DNA of 64,000 bases from the NCBI RefSeq assembly GCF_001655005.1, contig NZ_LXET01000044.1, forward strand, positions 186,001 to 250,000, in the 5' to 3' direction. This stretch comes from Hafnia paralvei ATCC 29927. Its GTDB lineage: Bacteria > Pseudomonadota > Gammaproteobacteria > Enterobacterales > Enterobacteriaceae. The translations under genes were made by a program, and so were the position numbers. This document shows, piece by piece, positions 37,211 to 46,357 of this stretch; within the stretch, counting starts at the first letter, position 1; every line of letters begins with the position of its first letter. The notes beneath the pieces were generated by a model. That model ran no database searches. It had not been told where the DNA came from and saw only the letters and a program-made list of their open reading frames with translations.

Positions 37211-37687
37211 TCACGAAGAGAAATAGCGGCGACTTGCGCGCGGAATAAACAACAATCCTAATATCATTAGCTCCGGGATTTTTAAGCACACTAGCTCGGT
37301 GAAAATCTCACTACCTGTTTCGCCGTTCACGCTGAACATCTCAGGATGAAACCAGCCAAGGGATGCCAATAGCATGTAACTAATCACCAGCACCTGACAG
37401 CCAAGATATCCCCAGCGACCAAGGTTTTTCCCCTGCACTACGGCAAAACCACAGCTAATCTCAACCAACAGCACCACGATACTGGCTAAGCATAATAGCG
37501 CAGAGTCCCAGTCTTGCACGCTGTCAGAAACAAAAGTACTGACCCCCTCAAAACCAAGTTCATGCATGAGGAGCAGAAAACCAAGCGTATGGATACCAAT
37601 AATCGCCGTCCCGGCAATTAAGACAGATACAGGGGCTATTGCCCATTTTCTCAGCATTTCATGCCGGTTACGTAGTATTTCTGACAT
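37211..37687 (-). CDS. ybjO: DUF2593 inner-membrane protein YbjO
   Basis: 158 aa with about four hydrophobic segments (for example LIAGTAIIGIHTLGFLLLM and ALLCLASIVVLLVEISCGFA). Function unknown. It lies between potI and rlmC as in E. coli. An inverted repeat CTAGCCTGA / TCAGGCTAG spans 37702-37747 in the potI-ybjO gap. Confidence 0.85.
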   Translation of the reverse strand: MSEILRNRHEMLRKWAIAPVSVLIAGTAIIGIHTLGFLLLMHELGFEGVSTFVSDSVQDWDSALLCLASIVVLLVEISCGFAVVQGKNLGRWGYLGCQVLVISYMLLASLGWFHPEMFSVNGETGSEIFTELVCLKIPELMILGLLFIPRASRRYFSS

Positions 37688-37766
37688 CTTATTCCATAAG
37701 CTAGCCTGAACAACTCATAATAGGACAATTTATGTTGATCAGGCTAGTGGTTATTAATAAGAAATA

Positions 37767-38612
37767 TCAACTACCTGCTGCTTTTCTGATCTCTTTAAGA
37801 CGCCGCTTTTCACTACGCGCCATAAACCACCACGCAATAAGACCAATAACGCCGACCGCCAGCAGGATAATACTCGCCAATGCGTTAATTTCAGGGTTAA
37901 CGCCCATACGGACGCTAGCAAACACCAACATCGGCAGCGTGGTAGACCCCGGTCCTGCGACAAAACTGGCAATAACCAGATCGTCGAGCGATAACGTAAA
38001 AGCAAGTAACCAGCCTGACACTAGCGCGGGGGCTATCATGGGGATCGTGATCACAAAGAATACTTTTAGCGGAGCCGCGCCAAGATCCATGGCGGCCTCT
38101 TCCAATGATTTATCTAGCTCACGCAGGCGCGAGCTCACCACTACCGTGACATAAGCCGTACAAAATGTGACATGTGCCATCCAGATGGTGAGCATTCCGC
38201 GCTCCGCAGGCCATCCAATAAGATGCCCCATGGCAACAAACAGGAGCAGCAGCGAGAGTCCAGTGATGACATCGGGCATAACTAAGGGGGCTGTGAGCAT
38301 AAAGGCAAACCCGTTTGAGCCACGAAAACGGCCAAAACGAACCATCACGACCGCGGCCATGGTGCCTAGAATCGTCGCCATAGTCGCCGCCGCTGCGGCT
38401 ATCGTTAGGCTCAGACCCACGGCGCTTATCATCACCGAATCGTGAAACAGCACGCTATACCATCGCGTAGACCACCCCGCCCACACCGTAACCAGCTTCG
38501 AGCTATTAAAGGAGTAGATAACCAGTAAAAGCATGGGTGCATACAGAAAGAAGAAGCAAACCACCAAAATCACAATTCGCCACGGAGAACGTACAACAGG
38601 CAACGTATTCAT
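37767..38612 (-). CDS. potI: Putrescine ABC transporter permease PotI
   Basis: 281 aa as in E. coli; about six membrane helices and the EAA loop LEEAAMDLGAAPLKVFFVITIP. Channel subunit with PotH. Its start overlaps the potH stop by 1 nt, so the two are coupled. Confidence 0.96.
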   Translation of the reverse strand: MNTLPVVRSPWRIVILVVCFFFLYAPMLLLVIYSFNSSKLVTVWAGWSTRWYSVLFHDSVMISAVGLSLTIAAAAATMATILGTMAAVVMVRFGRFRGSNGFAFMLTAPLVMPDVITGLSLLLLFVAMGHLIGWPAERGMLTIWMAHVTFCTAYVTVVVSSRLRELDKSLEEAAMDLGAAPLKVFFVITIPMIAPALVSGWLLAFTLSLDDLVIASFVAGPGSTTLPMLVFASVRMGVNPEINALASIILLAVGVIGLIAWWFMARSEKRRLKEIRKAAGS

Positions 38613-39574
38613 TAGTGTGCCCCCAATTCTTTATTCTGATATTTATGGAACAGCATAATCGGTACGATCAGCAGCAACAGCATCAAGATCGCCACCGCCG
38701 AGGCCACTGGCCAGTCACGATTATTGAAAAATTCCTGCCATAGTACGCGCCCAATCATAATGCTGTCCGGCCCACCCAGCAGTTCAGGGATAACAAACTC
38801 ACCTACCGCCGGAATAAACACCAGCATCGAACCCGCAATGATTCCGCCTTTCGTCAGCGGCACGATAATCTTGAAGAAGGTTTTCATTGGACGCGCCCCA
38901 AGATCCAGCGCAGCTTCGACCAACGAATAATCAATACGCGTTAACGCGGTATAAATCGGCAGCACCATGAAAGGCAGATAGGAATAAACCACGCCGATAT
39001 ACACCGCCGTATTGGTGTGCAATATAATCAACGGATGATCAATAACGCCTAACCATAGCAGTACGTTATTCAACACGCCGTTCTCTTTCAAAATTCCCAT
39101 CCATGCGTACACACGGATCAGGAATGACGTCCAAGAAGGCAAAATAACCAGCAACAGCAAAATATTACGCGTCGAGGAACTGCTATGCGCCACAGCCCAT
39201 GCTAACGGATAGCCAATCAGCAGACAGCAAAGCGTCGAAACGGCGGCTATCTGCAGCGACTGAAGATAGGCATCCACATACAATGGATCGTCGAACAACT
39301 GAAAATAGTTAGCAAAGTTAAGCGCAATATCCAGTTTATCGTCGGCCCAGGTGACTAAGTCCGTAAACGGTGGGATAGCACGCGCCATCTCAGCGAAACT
39401 GATTTTAAAGACGGTAAGAAACGGCAGTAAAAATAAACAAATCAGCCACAGATAAGGTAAAGCAATAACCAGCTTGCGGCCATGTACGCCGCGCAGACGG
39501 TATAACCACGCAGTCAATTTCCCGACACGTTGTACCGGAGGGCGATCGCTGCGACTCGTAAATAGTGTAGACAT
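38612..39574 (-). CDS. potH: Putrescine ABC transporter permease PotH
   Basis: 320 aa against 317. Conserved blocks LVIALPYLWLICLFLLPFL, LLLLVILPSWTSFLIRVYAW and the EAA loop LVEAALDLGARPMKTFFKIIVP. It lies 9 bp after potG. Confidence 0.96.
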   Translation of the reverse strand: MSTLFTSRSDRPPVQRVGKLTAWLYRLRGVHGRKLVIALPYLWLICLFLLPFLTVFKISFAEMARAIPPFTDLVTWADDKLDIALNFANYFQLFDDPLYVDAYLQSLQIAAVSTLCCLLIGYPLAWAVAHSSSSTRNILLLLVILPSWTSFLIRVYAWMGILKENGVLNNVLLWLGVIDHPLIILHTNTAVYIGVVYSYLPFMVLPIYTALTRIDYSLVEAALDLGARPMKTFFKIIVPLTKGGIIAGSMLVFIPAVGEFVIPELLGGPDSIMIGRVLWQEFFNNRDWPVASAVAILMLLLLIVPIMLFHKYQNKELGAH

Positions 39575-39583
39575 CGCTCCCCC

Positions 39584-40717
39584 TCAGACCGTCAGAACAA
39601 CGCAGCTATCGGCATCCCAACAAAGCTTGATTTCATCTCCCCACGTTGGCATTCCTTTACGGAATCGATGCCCATTTTGTAATTGGGCACTGATCATCTG
39701 TCCGCTCAGCAATTTCACGTGATAAATCGACAAATCACCGAGATAAGCAATGTGCACAACCTCACCGGTCGCATAGTTGCAGCCATCTTTTGGTGGTGTA
39801 TCGCAGAGTAAAATCTTCTCTGGGCGCAACGCGATCTGCACAGGAACGCCCTCTACTACCGCAGCATCAAGATCCACTTTAAGCGGATGAGTCAAACCAG
39901 GGCTTTGAATAAGCAATGAATCTTCTAACGATTCTTTGAGAATGCCCTCAAAGACGTTGACTGAACCAATAAACTCCGCGCTATAACGACTATTCGGATG
40001 TTCATAAATTTCTTCAGGCTCACCGATTTGCACGAATTTACCGCGATTCATAATGGCGATACGTCCCGCCATCGTCATGGCCTCTTCCTGATCGTGCGTT
40101 ACCATCACGCAGGTAACGCCGACCCGCTCTAAAATATCGGCGACCTCAAGCTGCATGCGTTCGCGTAGCTTTTTATCTAATGCCCCCATCGGCTCATCTA
40201 GCAACAGCAGCTTCGGGCGCTTTGCCAAACTCCGCGCCAAAGCCACGCGCTGGCGCTGGCCACCGGAAAGCTGATGCGGCTTGCGCTTGGCGTATTCCTG
40301 CATATGCACCAGCGCTAACATCTCTTCTACACGCTGACGGATTTCGTTACGACCCAAGCGATCCTGCTTTAGGCCAAACGCGATGTTCTGCTCCACGCTC
40401 ATGTGTGGAAAAAGCGCGTAAGACTGGAACATCATATTGATAGGCCGTTGATAAGGCGGGACATGGGCTAGATCTTGCCCATCCAGCACAATTTGCCCGC
40501 TGGTGGGCATTTCAAAGCCCGCAAGCATACGCAGCAGAGTAGACTTGCCACATCCGGAAGCGCCTAACAGGGCAAAAATTTCGCCTTTATAAATGGTGAG
40601 GTTAACGTCATCAACGGCGAGCTGTCCGTCAAATGTTTTGCTGAGATTGCGAATTTCTAGCAGAGGTGCAAATGCTTTATGCACCTTCGGCGCCTGACGG
40701 GGGATGGTTTCATTCAT
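39584..40717 (-). CDS. potG: Putrescine ABC transporter ATP-binding protein PotG
   Basis: 377 aa as in E. coli. Walker A GASGCGKST (about residue 52), signature LSGGQRQRVALARSL, Walker B LLLLDEPMGALD and a C-terminal TOBE domain (IALRPEKILLC). The ATG at 40717 is chosen; an upstream in-frame start at 40747 adds 10 residues. A hairpin lies between potF and potG. Confidence 0.95.
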   Translation of the reverse strand: MNETIPRQAPKVHKAFAPLLEIRNLSKTFDGQLAVDDVNLTIYKGEIFALLGASGCGKSTLLRMLAGFEMPTSGQIVLDGQDLAHVPPYQRPINMMFQSYALFPHMSVEQNIAFGLKQDRLGRNEIRQRVEEMLALVHMQEYAKRKPHQLSGGQRQRVALARSLAKRPKLLLLDEPMGALDKKLRERMQLEVADILERVGVTCVMVTHDQEEAMTMAGRIAIMNRGKFVQIGEPEEIYEHPNSRYSAEFIGSVNVFEGILKESLEDSLLIQSPGLTHPLKVDLDAAVVEGVPVQIALRPEKILLCDTPPKDGCNYATGEVVHIAYLGDLSIYHVKLLSGQMISAQLQNGHRFRKGMPTWGDEIKLCWDADSCVVLTV

Positions 40718-40793
40718 TCGGGACGTCCTCACTCTCGCACCTGACACAGACCCGGCTGCATCGACACATACCGCTCAAAGAGCAGTTTAAAAG

Positions 40794-40826
40794 TACACAG
40801 GCAAAGAGATTTTCTCTGCCTGTGTA
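40794..40826 (-). terminator. Intra-operon hairpin between potF and potG
   Basis: TACACAGGCA and TGCCTGTGTA form a 10-bp stem, with inner GAGA-TTT-TCTC and a 2-nt bulge. Read on the minus strand it is followed by CTTTTAAA. It is a probable partial terminator or 3'-end protector giving more PotF than PotGHI. Confidence 0.6.
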
Positions 40827-40870
40827 TTCAGCGTAGTCACACTTTTTATCTATGTAACTGTTTCGCTGTT

Positions 40871-41977
40871 TTATTTTCCGGTTTTCACTTTGGTCCAAGC
40901 ACGCGTGATCACTCGGTCAATTTTCGGCGACTGCACTTTCAGCGTGAACATCTTCTCTCTCACGTCTGGTGGAGGATAAATTCCCGGATTATCCCGCACT
41001 TCAGGGTTCACCAACGGCGTTGCCGCTTTATTAGCGTTGGCGTAATAGACGTGATTGCTGATGTTGGCAATCACTTCAGGGCGCATCAGGTAGTTGAGGA
41101 ACTGATAAGCTTCAGCGGTATTTTTGGCATCAGCCGGCATCGCGAACACATCAAAGAACACTAAAGCCCCTTCTTTCGGAATGCTGTAGGCAATATTCAC
41201 GCCGTTTTTCGCTTCCTTAGCACGGTTAGCGGCCTGCATAACGTCACCGGACCAGCCGACCGCAACGCAAATATCACCGTTAGCTAAATCGTTGATATAT
41301 TGCGAGGAATGGAAATAGCGAATATTCGGACGGAGTTTTAGCAGCAGATCGTTCGCCGCACCGTTGTAGTCATTAGCATCAGAGCTATTGGGATCTTTGC
41401 CAATGTAGTTAAGCACCGTGGCATAAATTTCAGCAGGAGCATCAAGGAAAGAGACACCACAGCTTTTCAATTTTTCCAAATTCTCAGGTTTCAGCACCAA
41501 GTCCCAACTGTTAACCGGCGCGTCTTTGCCTAACGCCGCTTTTACTTTTTCCACGTTATAGCCAATACCGGTGGTCGCGAAGGTGTAAGGGATTGCATAC
41601 TTGTTATCGGGATCGTGTTTAGCGACCAGCTTAAGCAGTTCAGGATCGAGGTTTTTATAATTGCTCAGTTGGCTCTTATCCAGAGGCTTAAACACCCCCG
41701 CACCAATCTGGCGCTCAAGGAAACTCGCCGATGGCACCACCAGATCAAATCCAGTACTGCCTGCCATCAATTTGCCTTCGAGCACTTCGTTAGAATCGAA
41801 AACGTCGTAAACCACTTTGATGCCCGTCTCTTTGGTAAAGTTCGCCAAGGTATCCGGTGCAATATAGTCAGACCAGTTATAGATATGCAGCGTCTTTTGA
41901 TCGTCCGCAGTTGCCCCCGCCGCAATGAAAGCGCCAGCTATCGCCCCCACTAACCACTTTTTATGCCCGTTAAACAT
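40871..41977 (-). CDS. potF: Putrescine-binding periplasmic protein PotF
   Basis: 368 aa against 370. Signal peptide ending near ATA in MFNGHKKWLVGAIAGAFIAAGATA, then KTLHIYNWSDYIAPDT and YDVFDSNEVLEGKLMAG. Family 1 polyamine-binding protein. First gene of potFGHI. Confidence 0.96.
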   Translation of the reverse strand: MFNGHKKWLVGAIAGAFIAAGATADDQKTLHIYNWSDYIAPDTLANFTKETGIKVVYDVFDSNEVLEGKLMAGSTGFDLVVPSASFLERQIGAGVFKPLDKSQLSNYKNLDPELLKLVAKHDPDNKYAIPYTFATTGIGYNVEKVKAALGKDAPVNSWDLVLKPENLEKLKSCGVSFLDAPAEIYATVLNYIGKDPNSSDANDYNGAANDLLLKLRPNIRYFHSSQYINDLANGDICVAVGWSGDVMQAANRAKEAKNGVNIAYSIPKEGALVFFDVFAMPADAKNTAEAYQFLNYLMRPEVIANISNHVYYANANKAATPLVNPEVRDNPGIYPPPDVREKMFTLKVQSPKIDRVITRAWTKVKTGK

Positions 41978-42309
41978 TCGTCAATCCCTCCAAATAATGT
42001 AGAAACGGCGCGCACTAGCCCGCTTACCAACAGTAATCACCAGATATTTTGCGCATAAAAAATCAAATAAAGAGAATATTTTTTCACTGAAAGTTTCAGG
42101 AATAACCTGAGGGAAATCTGAGCAATACACTGCAAATCAAGCATAACTGGTGATAAGCTATCCAGCTACTCAGTGAAGAAAAAAACGTCAATTATCGATT
42201 TTTTATGCAATTGCATCTATGTTGTGCGGCATTCTCGCGGTGAATGCCGTTGGATATAGGGAGGATTGATTGATTAGTAGAATATTTATGAGGTTTTTAT
42301 ATAAATATT
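41978..42309. other. potF upstream region
   Basis: About 330 bp, AT-rich, no credible gene. It should carry the potF promoter. I could not assign operators. Confidence 0.4.
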
Positions 42310-42332
42310 AACGGCACCATCGCGGTGCCGTT
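42310..42332 (-). terminator. Terminator after ybjN
   Basis: AACGGCACC and GGTGCCGTT form a 9-bp stem with a 5-nt loop; on the minus strand the stem leads into a T-rich stretch. Confidence 0.65.
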
Positions 42333-42370
42333 GAACCAAGTCAGCGCAGCAATTATCAAGCGCGTGACGA

Positions 42371-42862
42371 TTAATGCAGGAGTGGCCCACTGGCCGCTTC
42401 AGGATCATAGTCGGCATCACTTTCTTCACCTTCGCCGAGGAACAACATGCCATTTGCGCGTGTTTCCATCATGATCATCGACAGCTGCTCTTCACCCTGT
42501 TGCATAAACGCGGCAAACTGCTCTAGCGTAATACCTACGCTGCCGTTCAGAGATAGACAGGCAATCAGCTTAGGCAAATTGTCATCCTGAATATCAATAA
42601 ATACTTTCACCGCCAGAGTGCTGGCGTTCATCTGACTGAGATCGGCGACTAGCGGAATCAGCGATGTTGGACGTATCTCAGCCAGTGCGCTAAACAAAAT
42701 CGTCTTATCGATCATGTCAACTTTAGCGTCAAACACGCCATCGAAATTCTGCATATGAGGCAGATGTAGCGCTTGGCAGGAGTCACACTCAAAAAAGGTG
42801 ATGCCCAGTTGATCCAGCCAGCGTCGTAAAAGATCCAGATCCGGGACGATTAGCGAATCCAT
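42371..42862 (-). CDS. ybjN: YbjN family protein
   Basis: 163 aa against 158. YbjN/bacterial sensory-transduction-like fold; core LDQLGITFFECDSCQALHLPHMQ, SLNGSVGITLEQFAAFM. Linked to motility and stress in E. coli; mechanism unknown. It follows rimK in E. coli, but here a divergent DUF4250 gene intervenes. Confidence 0.9.
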   Translation of the reverse strand: MDSLIVPDLDLLRRWLDQLGITFFECDSCQALHLPHMQNFDGVFDAKVDMIDKTILFSALAEIRPTSLIPLVADLSQMNASTLAVKVFIDIQDDNLPKLIACLSLNGSVGITLEQFAAFMQQGEEQLSMIMMETRANGMLFLGEGEESDADYDPEAASGPLLH

Positions 42863-43004
42863 AGTGGCCTACCTTACAAAAATGATAAAACAGGAGATAA
42901 TGAACACAGAAATAGAAAAGGCGCATAGCTTACGGAAAAATACCTGTTTTATCTATGCTCAAAGACAATTAATTAGCCAATCGCTGTGGAAAGAGGAATA
43001 CACC

Positions 43005-43199
43005 ATGCCGCTCTCGCGTTACGCCACAATGGATCCACTGATGTTGATGAGTATCATCAATATGAAACTCCGCGACGAATGCCCTTCGCTTGACGATCTC
43101 GCCCGCCGTTACGATCTTTCTGTTGAAGTTTTACAGGAAAGATTGTCGCAGGCTGGCTATCAGTACCAACCTGCGACCAATCAATTTGTGCAGATTTAA
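43005..43199 (+). CDS. DUF4250 domain-containing small protein
   Basis: 64 aa: MPLSRYATMDPLMLMSIINM, then KLRDECPSLDDLARRYDLS and AGYQYQPATNQF. This matches the DUF4250 pattern, with a helix-turn-helix-like middle; the function is unknown. AAGAGGAA seven bases upstream fixes the ATG; an open frame reaching back to 42864 has no support. It overlaps the convergent rimK by 4 bp and is not in the E. coli locus. Confidence 0.8.
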   Translation: MPLSRYATMDPLMLMSIINMKLRDECPSLDDLARRYDLSVEVLQERLSQAGYQYQPATNQFVQI

Positions 43200-44083
43200 C
43201 TTTTCTTGCGTGCTATTGCACGCTCAATAAATTCGATCATCATGCCCGCGATGTCTTTTCCGGTGGTGGATTCAATACCCTCTAAACCTGGAGAAGAATT
43301 AACCTCCATCACGAGCGGGCCACGATCGGAACGTAAGATATCCACGCCGGCAACGCAAAGCCCCAGCGTTGCGGCAGCTTTTAGCGCCACCTCTCGTTCC
43401 TGATCGGTGATCGTCACTCGTTTCGCGGTTCCGCCTCGGTGCAGATTAGAACGAAACTCTCCCGGCTTGGCCTGACGTTCGATAGCCGCTACCACTCGTT
43501 TACCTATCACTAAACAGCGAATATCGGCACCGCGCGCTTCTTTAATATATTCCTGTACCAGAATATGGGCATTCAGTCCGCGAAAGGCATCGATCACGCT
43601 TTCTGCTGCTTGGCGTGTTTCAGCCAAAACCACGCCGATCCCTTGCGTACCTTCCACCAGTTTAACCACCAACGGCGCGCCCCCCACCATCTCGATCAGG
43701 TCGCTGGTGTCATCAGGCCGATGCGCAAATCCCGTCACAGGAAGATCGATCCCCTGCTGAGCTAACAGCTGCAGGGAATGCAATTTGTCGCGCGCTTTAG
43801 CAATCGAGGTCGCGGTATTTAGCGGAAAACTGCCTAACATTTCAAACTGACGTAAAACAGCGGTACCGTAGAAGGTGATCGCCGAGCCAATGCGCGGGAT
43901 CACCGCGTCATAGCGTTCTAACTTACGCCCTTTCTCATGCACGCTTGGCGCTGCACAGTTAATATTCATGTAGCACGAAAGCGGATCAACGATGTCGATT
44001 TGATGACCACGACGCTGTGCCGCCTCTTTCAAACGCTTACAAGAATAGAGAGAGCCATCTCGGGAAAGTATGACGATCTTCAC
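43196..44083 (-). CDS. rimK: Ribosomal protein S6--L-glutamate ligase RimK
   Basis: ATP-grasp ligase adding Glu residues to the C-terminus of S6; 295 aa against 300. Blocks LSRDGSLYSCKRL, VVKLVEGTQGIGVVLAET, ILVQEYIKEARGADIRCLVIG and VMEVNSSPGLEGIE. The start is taken as GTG at 44083 (V-KIVILSRDG, in register with E. coli MKIAILSRDG), eight bases after AGAGG; a TTG at 44089 is the alternative. Confidence 0.94.
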   Translation of the reverse strand: MKIVILSRDGSLYSCKRLKEAAQRRGHQIDIVDPLSCYMNINCAAPSVHEKGRKLERYDAVIPRIGSAITFYGTAVLRQFEMLGSFPLNTATSIAKARDKLHSLQLLAQQGIDLPVTGFAHRPDDTSDLIEMVGGAPLVVKLVEGTQGIGVVLAETRQAAESVIDAFRGLNAHILVQEYIKEARGADIRCLVIGKRVVAAIERQAKPGEFRSNLHRGGTAKRVTITDQEREVALKAAATLGLCVAGVDILRSDRGPLVMEVNSSPGLEGIESTTGKDIAGMMIEFIERAIARKKS

Positions 44084-44110
44084 GGCCAACCTCTTCAGCC
44101 TAAGGATGAA

Positions 44111-44833
44111 CTATCTCAGGATCCAGCCCTGCTTGTGCAAATATTCCAGCATGAACGGGCGACTTTCTTTTGCCAGAGTCCGCTTAATCTGCTCGCTCCA
44201 GGTATCACTGCGCGCGTTGCTACTACGGCTTTGATAATAAGCACTGATGTGCGCATCATATTGCGCCAGCAATTCACGATCCAGCGGCTGATATTGGTTT
44301 TCATGCACCACCATCGCCTGTGGTAAACGCGGTTTTTGCGCTGGTTCAACTGCGGGATAGCCCAAACATAAACCCATCAGCGGTAATACGTTTCGCGGCA
44401 GCTTTAATAACTGAGTGACCTCATCGATATTATTACGTAGGCCTCCGATATAGACCCCGCCGAGCCCCAGAGACTCAGCCGCTGTAAAAGCATTTTGCGC
44501 CATAAGTGACGTGTCTACCGTTCCCAGCAACAATTGTTCGGCCAGTCCTAATTCGGCCTGAGGAAAAATCTCTTGGTGACGATTAAAATCAGCGCAGAAT
44601 ACCCAAAACTCAGCGGCTTCTGCCACATGCTGTTGTCCACCGGTCAGCTCAACTAATTGCTCACGCAATGAAGAGTCAGTGATTCGAATAATGGTACTGC
44701 ACTGCAAAAAACTTGAGCTGGACGTAGCTCGCGCTGCAGCAAAAATTGCCTCCCGCTCCGCGTCCCCGATAGGCTGTGGTGTAAATGCCCGAACAGACCG
44801 GTGTGAACACAGAAGATCAATGGTTGGCGTCAT
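44111..44833 (-). CDS. nfsA: Oxygen-insensitive NADPH nitroreductase NfsA
   Basis: 240 aa as in E. coli; FMN flavoprotein reducing nitroaromatics and quinones. Blocks LLCSHRSVRAFTPQPI, TSSSSFLQCSTIIRI and GGVYIGGLRNNI, GLCLGYPA. Overlaps ybjC by 17 bp, one operon with rimK. SoxRS control is known for the E. coli operon; I did not locate a soxbox. Confidence 0.95.
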   Translation of the reverse strand: MTPTIDLLCSHRSVRAFTPQPIGDAEREAIFAAARATSSSSFLQCSTIIRITDSSLREQLVELTGGQQHVAEAAEFWVFCADFNRHQEIFPQAELGLAEQLLLGTVDTSLMAQNAFTAAESLGLGGVYIGGLRNNIDEVTQLLKLPRNVLPLMGLCLGYPAVEPAQKPRLPQAMVVHENQYQPLDRELLAQYDAHISAYYQSRSSNARSDTWSEQIKRTLAKESRPFMLEYLHKQGWILR

Positions 44834-45122
44834 TTTTATGCTCCTCAGATTTTACTTCAGGTTTTGCCGCTGGCGTGTCCTGTTTTGGCGTTAAGCTAAA
44901 CAGCGGTGTTTTGCTGTGAGTTAGGCTCCAGATCAGCGCTACGGCAGCCGGTATCATCAAAGCGACACCGGCAAAAATCATCATAACCGCAGCGAACGGT
45001 GTCGCTAGCGGATTGGGTAAATGAATATAATCGTGAATGCTCAGATAGGCTACCACCAGCAGCACCATTCCTATTGCTTCACAGACCAAAACGGGTTTAG
45101 GTAAATCCCCTAAAGCCTTCAT
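44817..45122 (-). CDS. ybjC: DUF1418 membrane protein YbjC
   Basis: 101 aa against 95. Two hydrophobic helices (CEAIGMVLLVVAYLSIHDYI and FAAVMMIFAGVALMIPAAVAL), then a charged tail. Function unknown. First gene of ybjC-nfsA-rimK and divergent from grxA. Confidence 0.9.
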   Translation of the reverse strand: MKALGDLPKPVLVCEAIGMVLLVVAYLSIHDYIHLPNPLATPFAAVMMIFAGVALMIPAAVALIWSLTHSKTPLFSLTPKQDTPAAKPEVKSEEHKNDANH

Positions 45123-45287
45123 AGGCTTCTCCCAGTACGCCCCATATAGGCAAAATTTATCAAAGTAACAGGCAAATCCTACTTTTTTTTAACTGCCGTA
45201 ACAGGCATAGTAAACGCAGTTAAAGTGAGTCGGCGCTAAACATTATCAAGATTTAGTGAATAAGCTCAAATCAATCAAGGAGTTCTC

Positions 45288-45551
45288 ATGTTTGCAGTAA
45301 TTTTTGGGCGTCCGGGCTGCCCGTATTGTGTCCGTGCTAAAGAGTTGGCTGAAAAACTGACCGAAGAACGCGATGATTTCAACTTCCGTTATATTGATAT
45401 CCATGCAGAAGGTATCACCAAAGCCGATCTGGAAAAAACCGTCGGTAAACCTGTTGAAACCGTTCCTCAGATCTTCATCGATCAAAAACACATTGGCGGC
45501 TGCACCGATTTCGAAGCATACGCGAAAGAAAATCTGGCGCTGTTCCAGTAA
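45288..45551 (+). CDS. grxA: Glutaredoxin 1
   Basis: 87 aa, active site GCPYC (Cys11 and Cys14) in a thioredoxin fold, with the cis-Pro segment ETVPQIFIDQ and GGCTDFEAY. Glutathione-dependent reductant for ribonucleotide reductase and OxyR. AAGGAG precedes the ATG. Confidence 0.97.
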   Translation: MFAVIFGRPGCPYCVRAKELAEKLTEERDDFNFRYIDIHAEGITKADLEKTVGKPVETVPQIFIDQKHIGGCTDFEAYAKENLALFQ

Positions 45552-45570
45552 AAATAATCTTCGTTCGATA

Positions 45571-45597
45571 AAAAGGGCATCCTATGGATGCCCTTTT
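45571..45597. terminator. Terminator between grxA and ybjM
   Basis: AAAAGGGCATCC and GGATGCCCTTTT form a perfect 12-bp stem around TAT, with A/T runs on both sides. It serves both convergent genes. Confidence 0.9.
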
Positions 45598-45620
45598 GTT
45601 TTGTCTGTAATAACGAATGA

Positions 45621-46019
45621 TTAGCGGTAACGTTCCGCACCTAACGAGCGTTTCTGCTTCTTTTGCCAAGCCAGTGTCAAAAACCAATATAAAAACGCAC
45701 CAGAAACTGACCAGAAAAGCGCGCTGGTGCCATAGGCAAACATTTGTAGTCCGCTACGCAATTCGGTGCCATAACATAAATGGATCAGTGTAGAGATCAA
45801 AACGGCACATAACGTACCAAGAAAAGGATAAAAAATACGTCCGCTTACGGAGAAACAACTGGCGACAAAACCAGGGATGACGAACAACAGCAGGTTAATC
45901 TCGCCTTTCATGACAATATTCGGACCGTGAGCATTCGTCCAAGGTTTCAAAACGATAAAAAGGAGTACAACCAAAATAAATGAAATAATTGCGCCTAGCC
46001 AACGCCTATAAATAACCAT
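45621..46019 (-). CDS. ybjM: Inner membrane protein YbjM
   Basis: 132 aa, four hydrophobic segments (WLGAIISFILVVLLFIVL, LLLFVIPGFVASCFS and others) and a basic C-terminus. It is recognised from position between grxA and ybjL and from the E. coli pattern; sequence similarity is modest. Function unknown. ATG at 46019, next to a TTG at 46022. Confidence 0.8.
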   Translation of the reverse strand: MVIYRRWLGAIISFILVVLLFIVLKPWTNAHGPNIVMKGEINLLLFVIPGFVASCFSVSGRIFYPFLGTLCAVLISTLIHLCYGTELRSGLQMFAYGTSALFWSVSGAFLYWFLTLAWQKKQKRSLGAERYR

Positions 46020-46237
46020 CAAAAATCCCTCTTTCCTTAGAAGCGATATTTAACACACCCACCGCTATCCGCACTTCTCATCAGCCTTGATGAAACAGAT
46101 AACGAGGTGGATCCAGCATTCCCTAGCGTGTTCAACGGTGTTCAACAGCAAACGACTTCTCTATTTTGTTCTGCCCTTTATTGGCCGAACGTCCAGATAA
46201 CGTCTAATCTATCTGCCAATACCAGAGTGGTACTGGG

Positions 46238-46278
46238 ATTTCATCTATTGTTAGGGATACCCTAGATATAGATGAAAT
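46238..46278. promoter_or_regulatory. Nested palindrome in the ybjM-ybjL promoter region
   Basis: ATTTCATCTAT (46238-46248) and ATAGATGAAAT (46268-46278) are exact inverted repeats. Between them lies TAGGG-ATA-CCCTA. The symmetric nested arms suggest an operator or an RNA hairpin. The rest of the 338-bp ybjM-ybjL gap shows nothing further. Confidence 0.5.
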
Positions 46279-46357
46279 TTATTATTTTGTATGGTTGAAT
46301 GTATCCCCAATAGTCAATCATATCAAGCGCAAGCTAGTTAACGATAAGTTATTCGCC

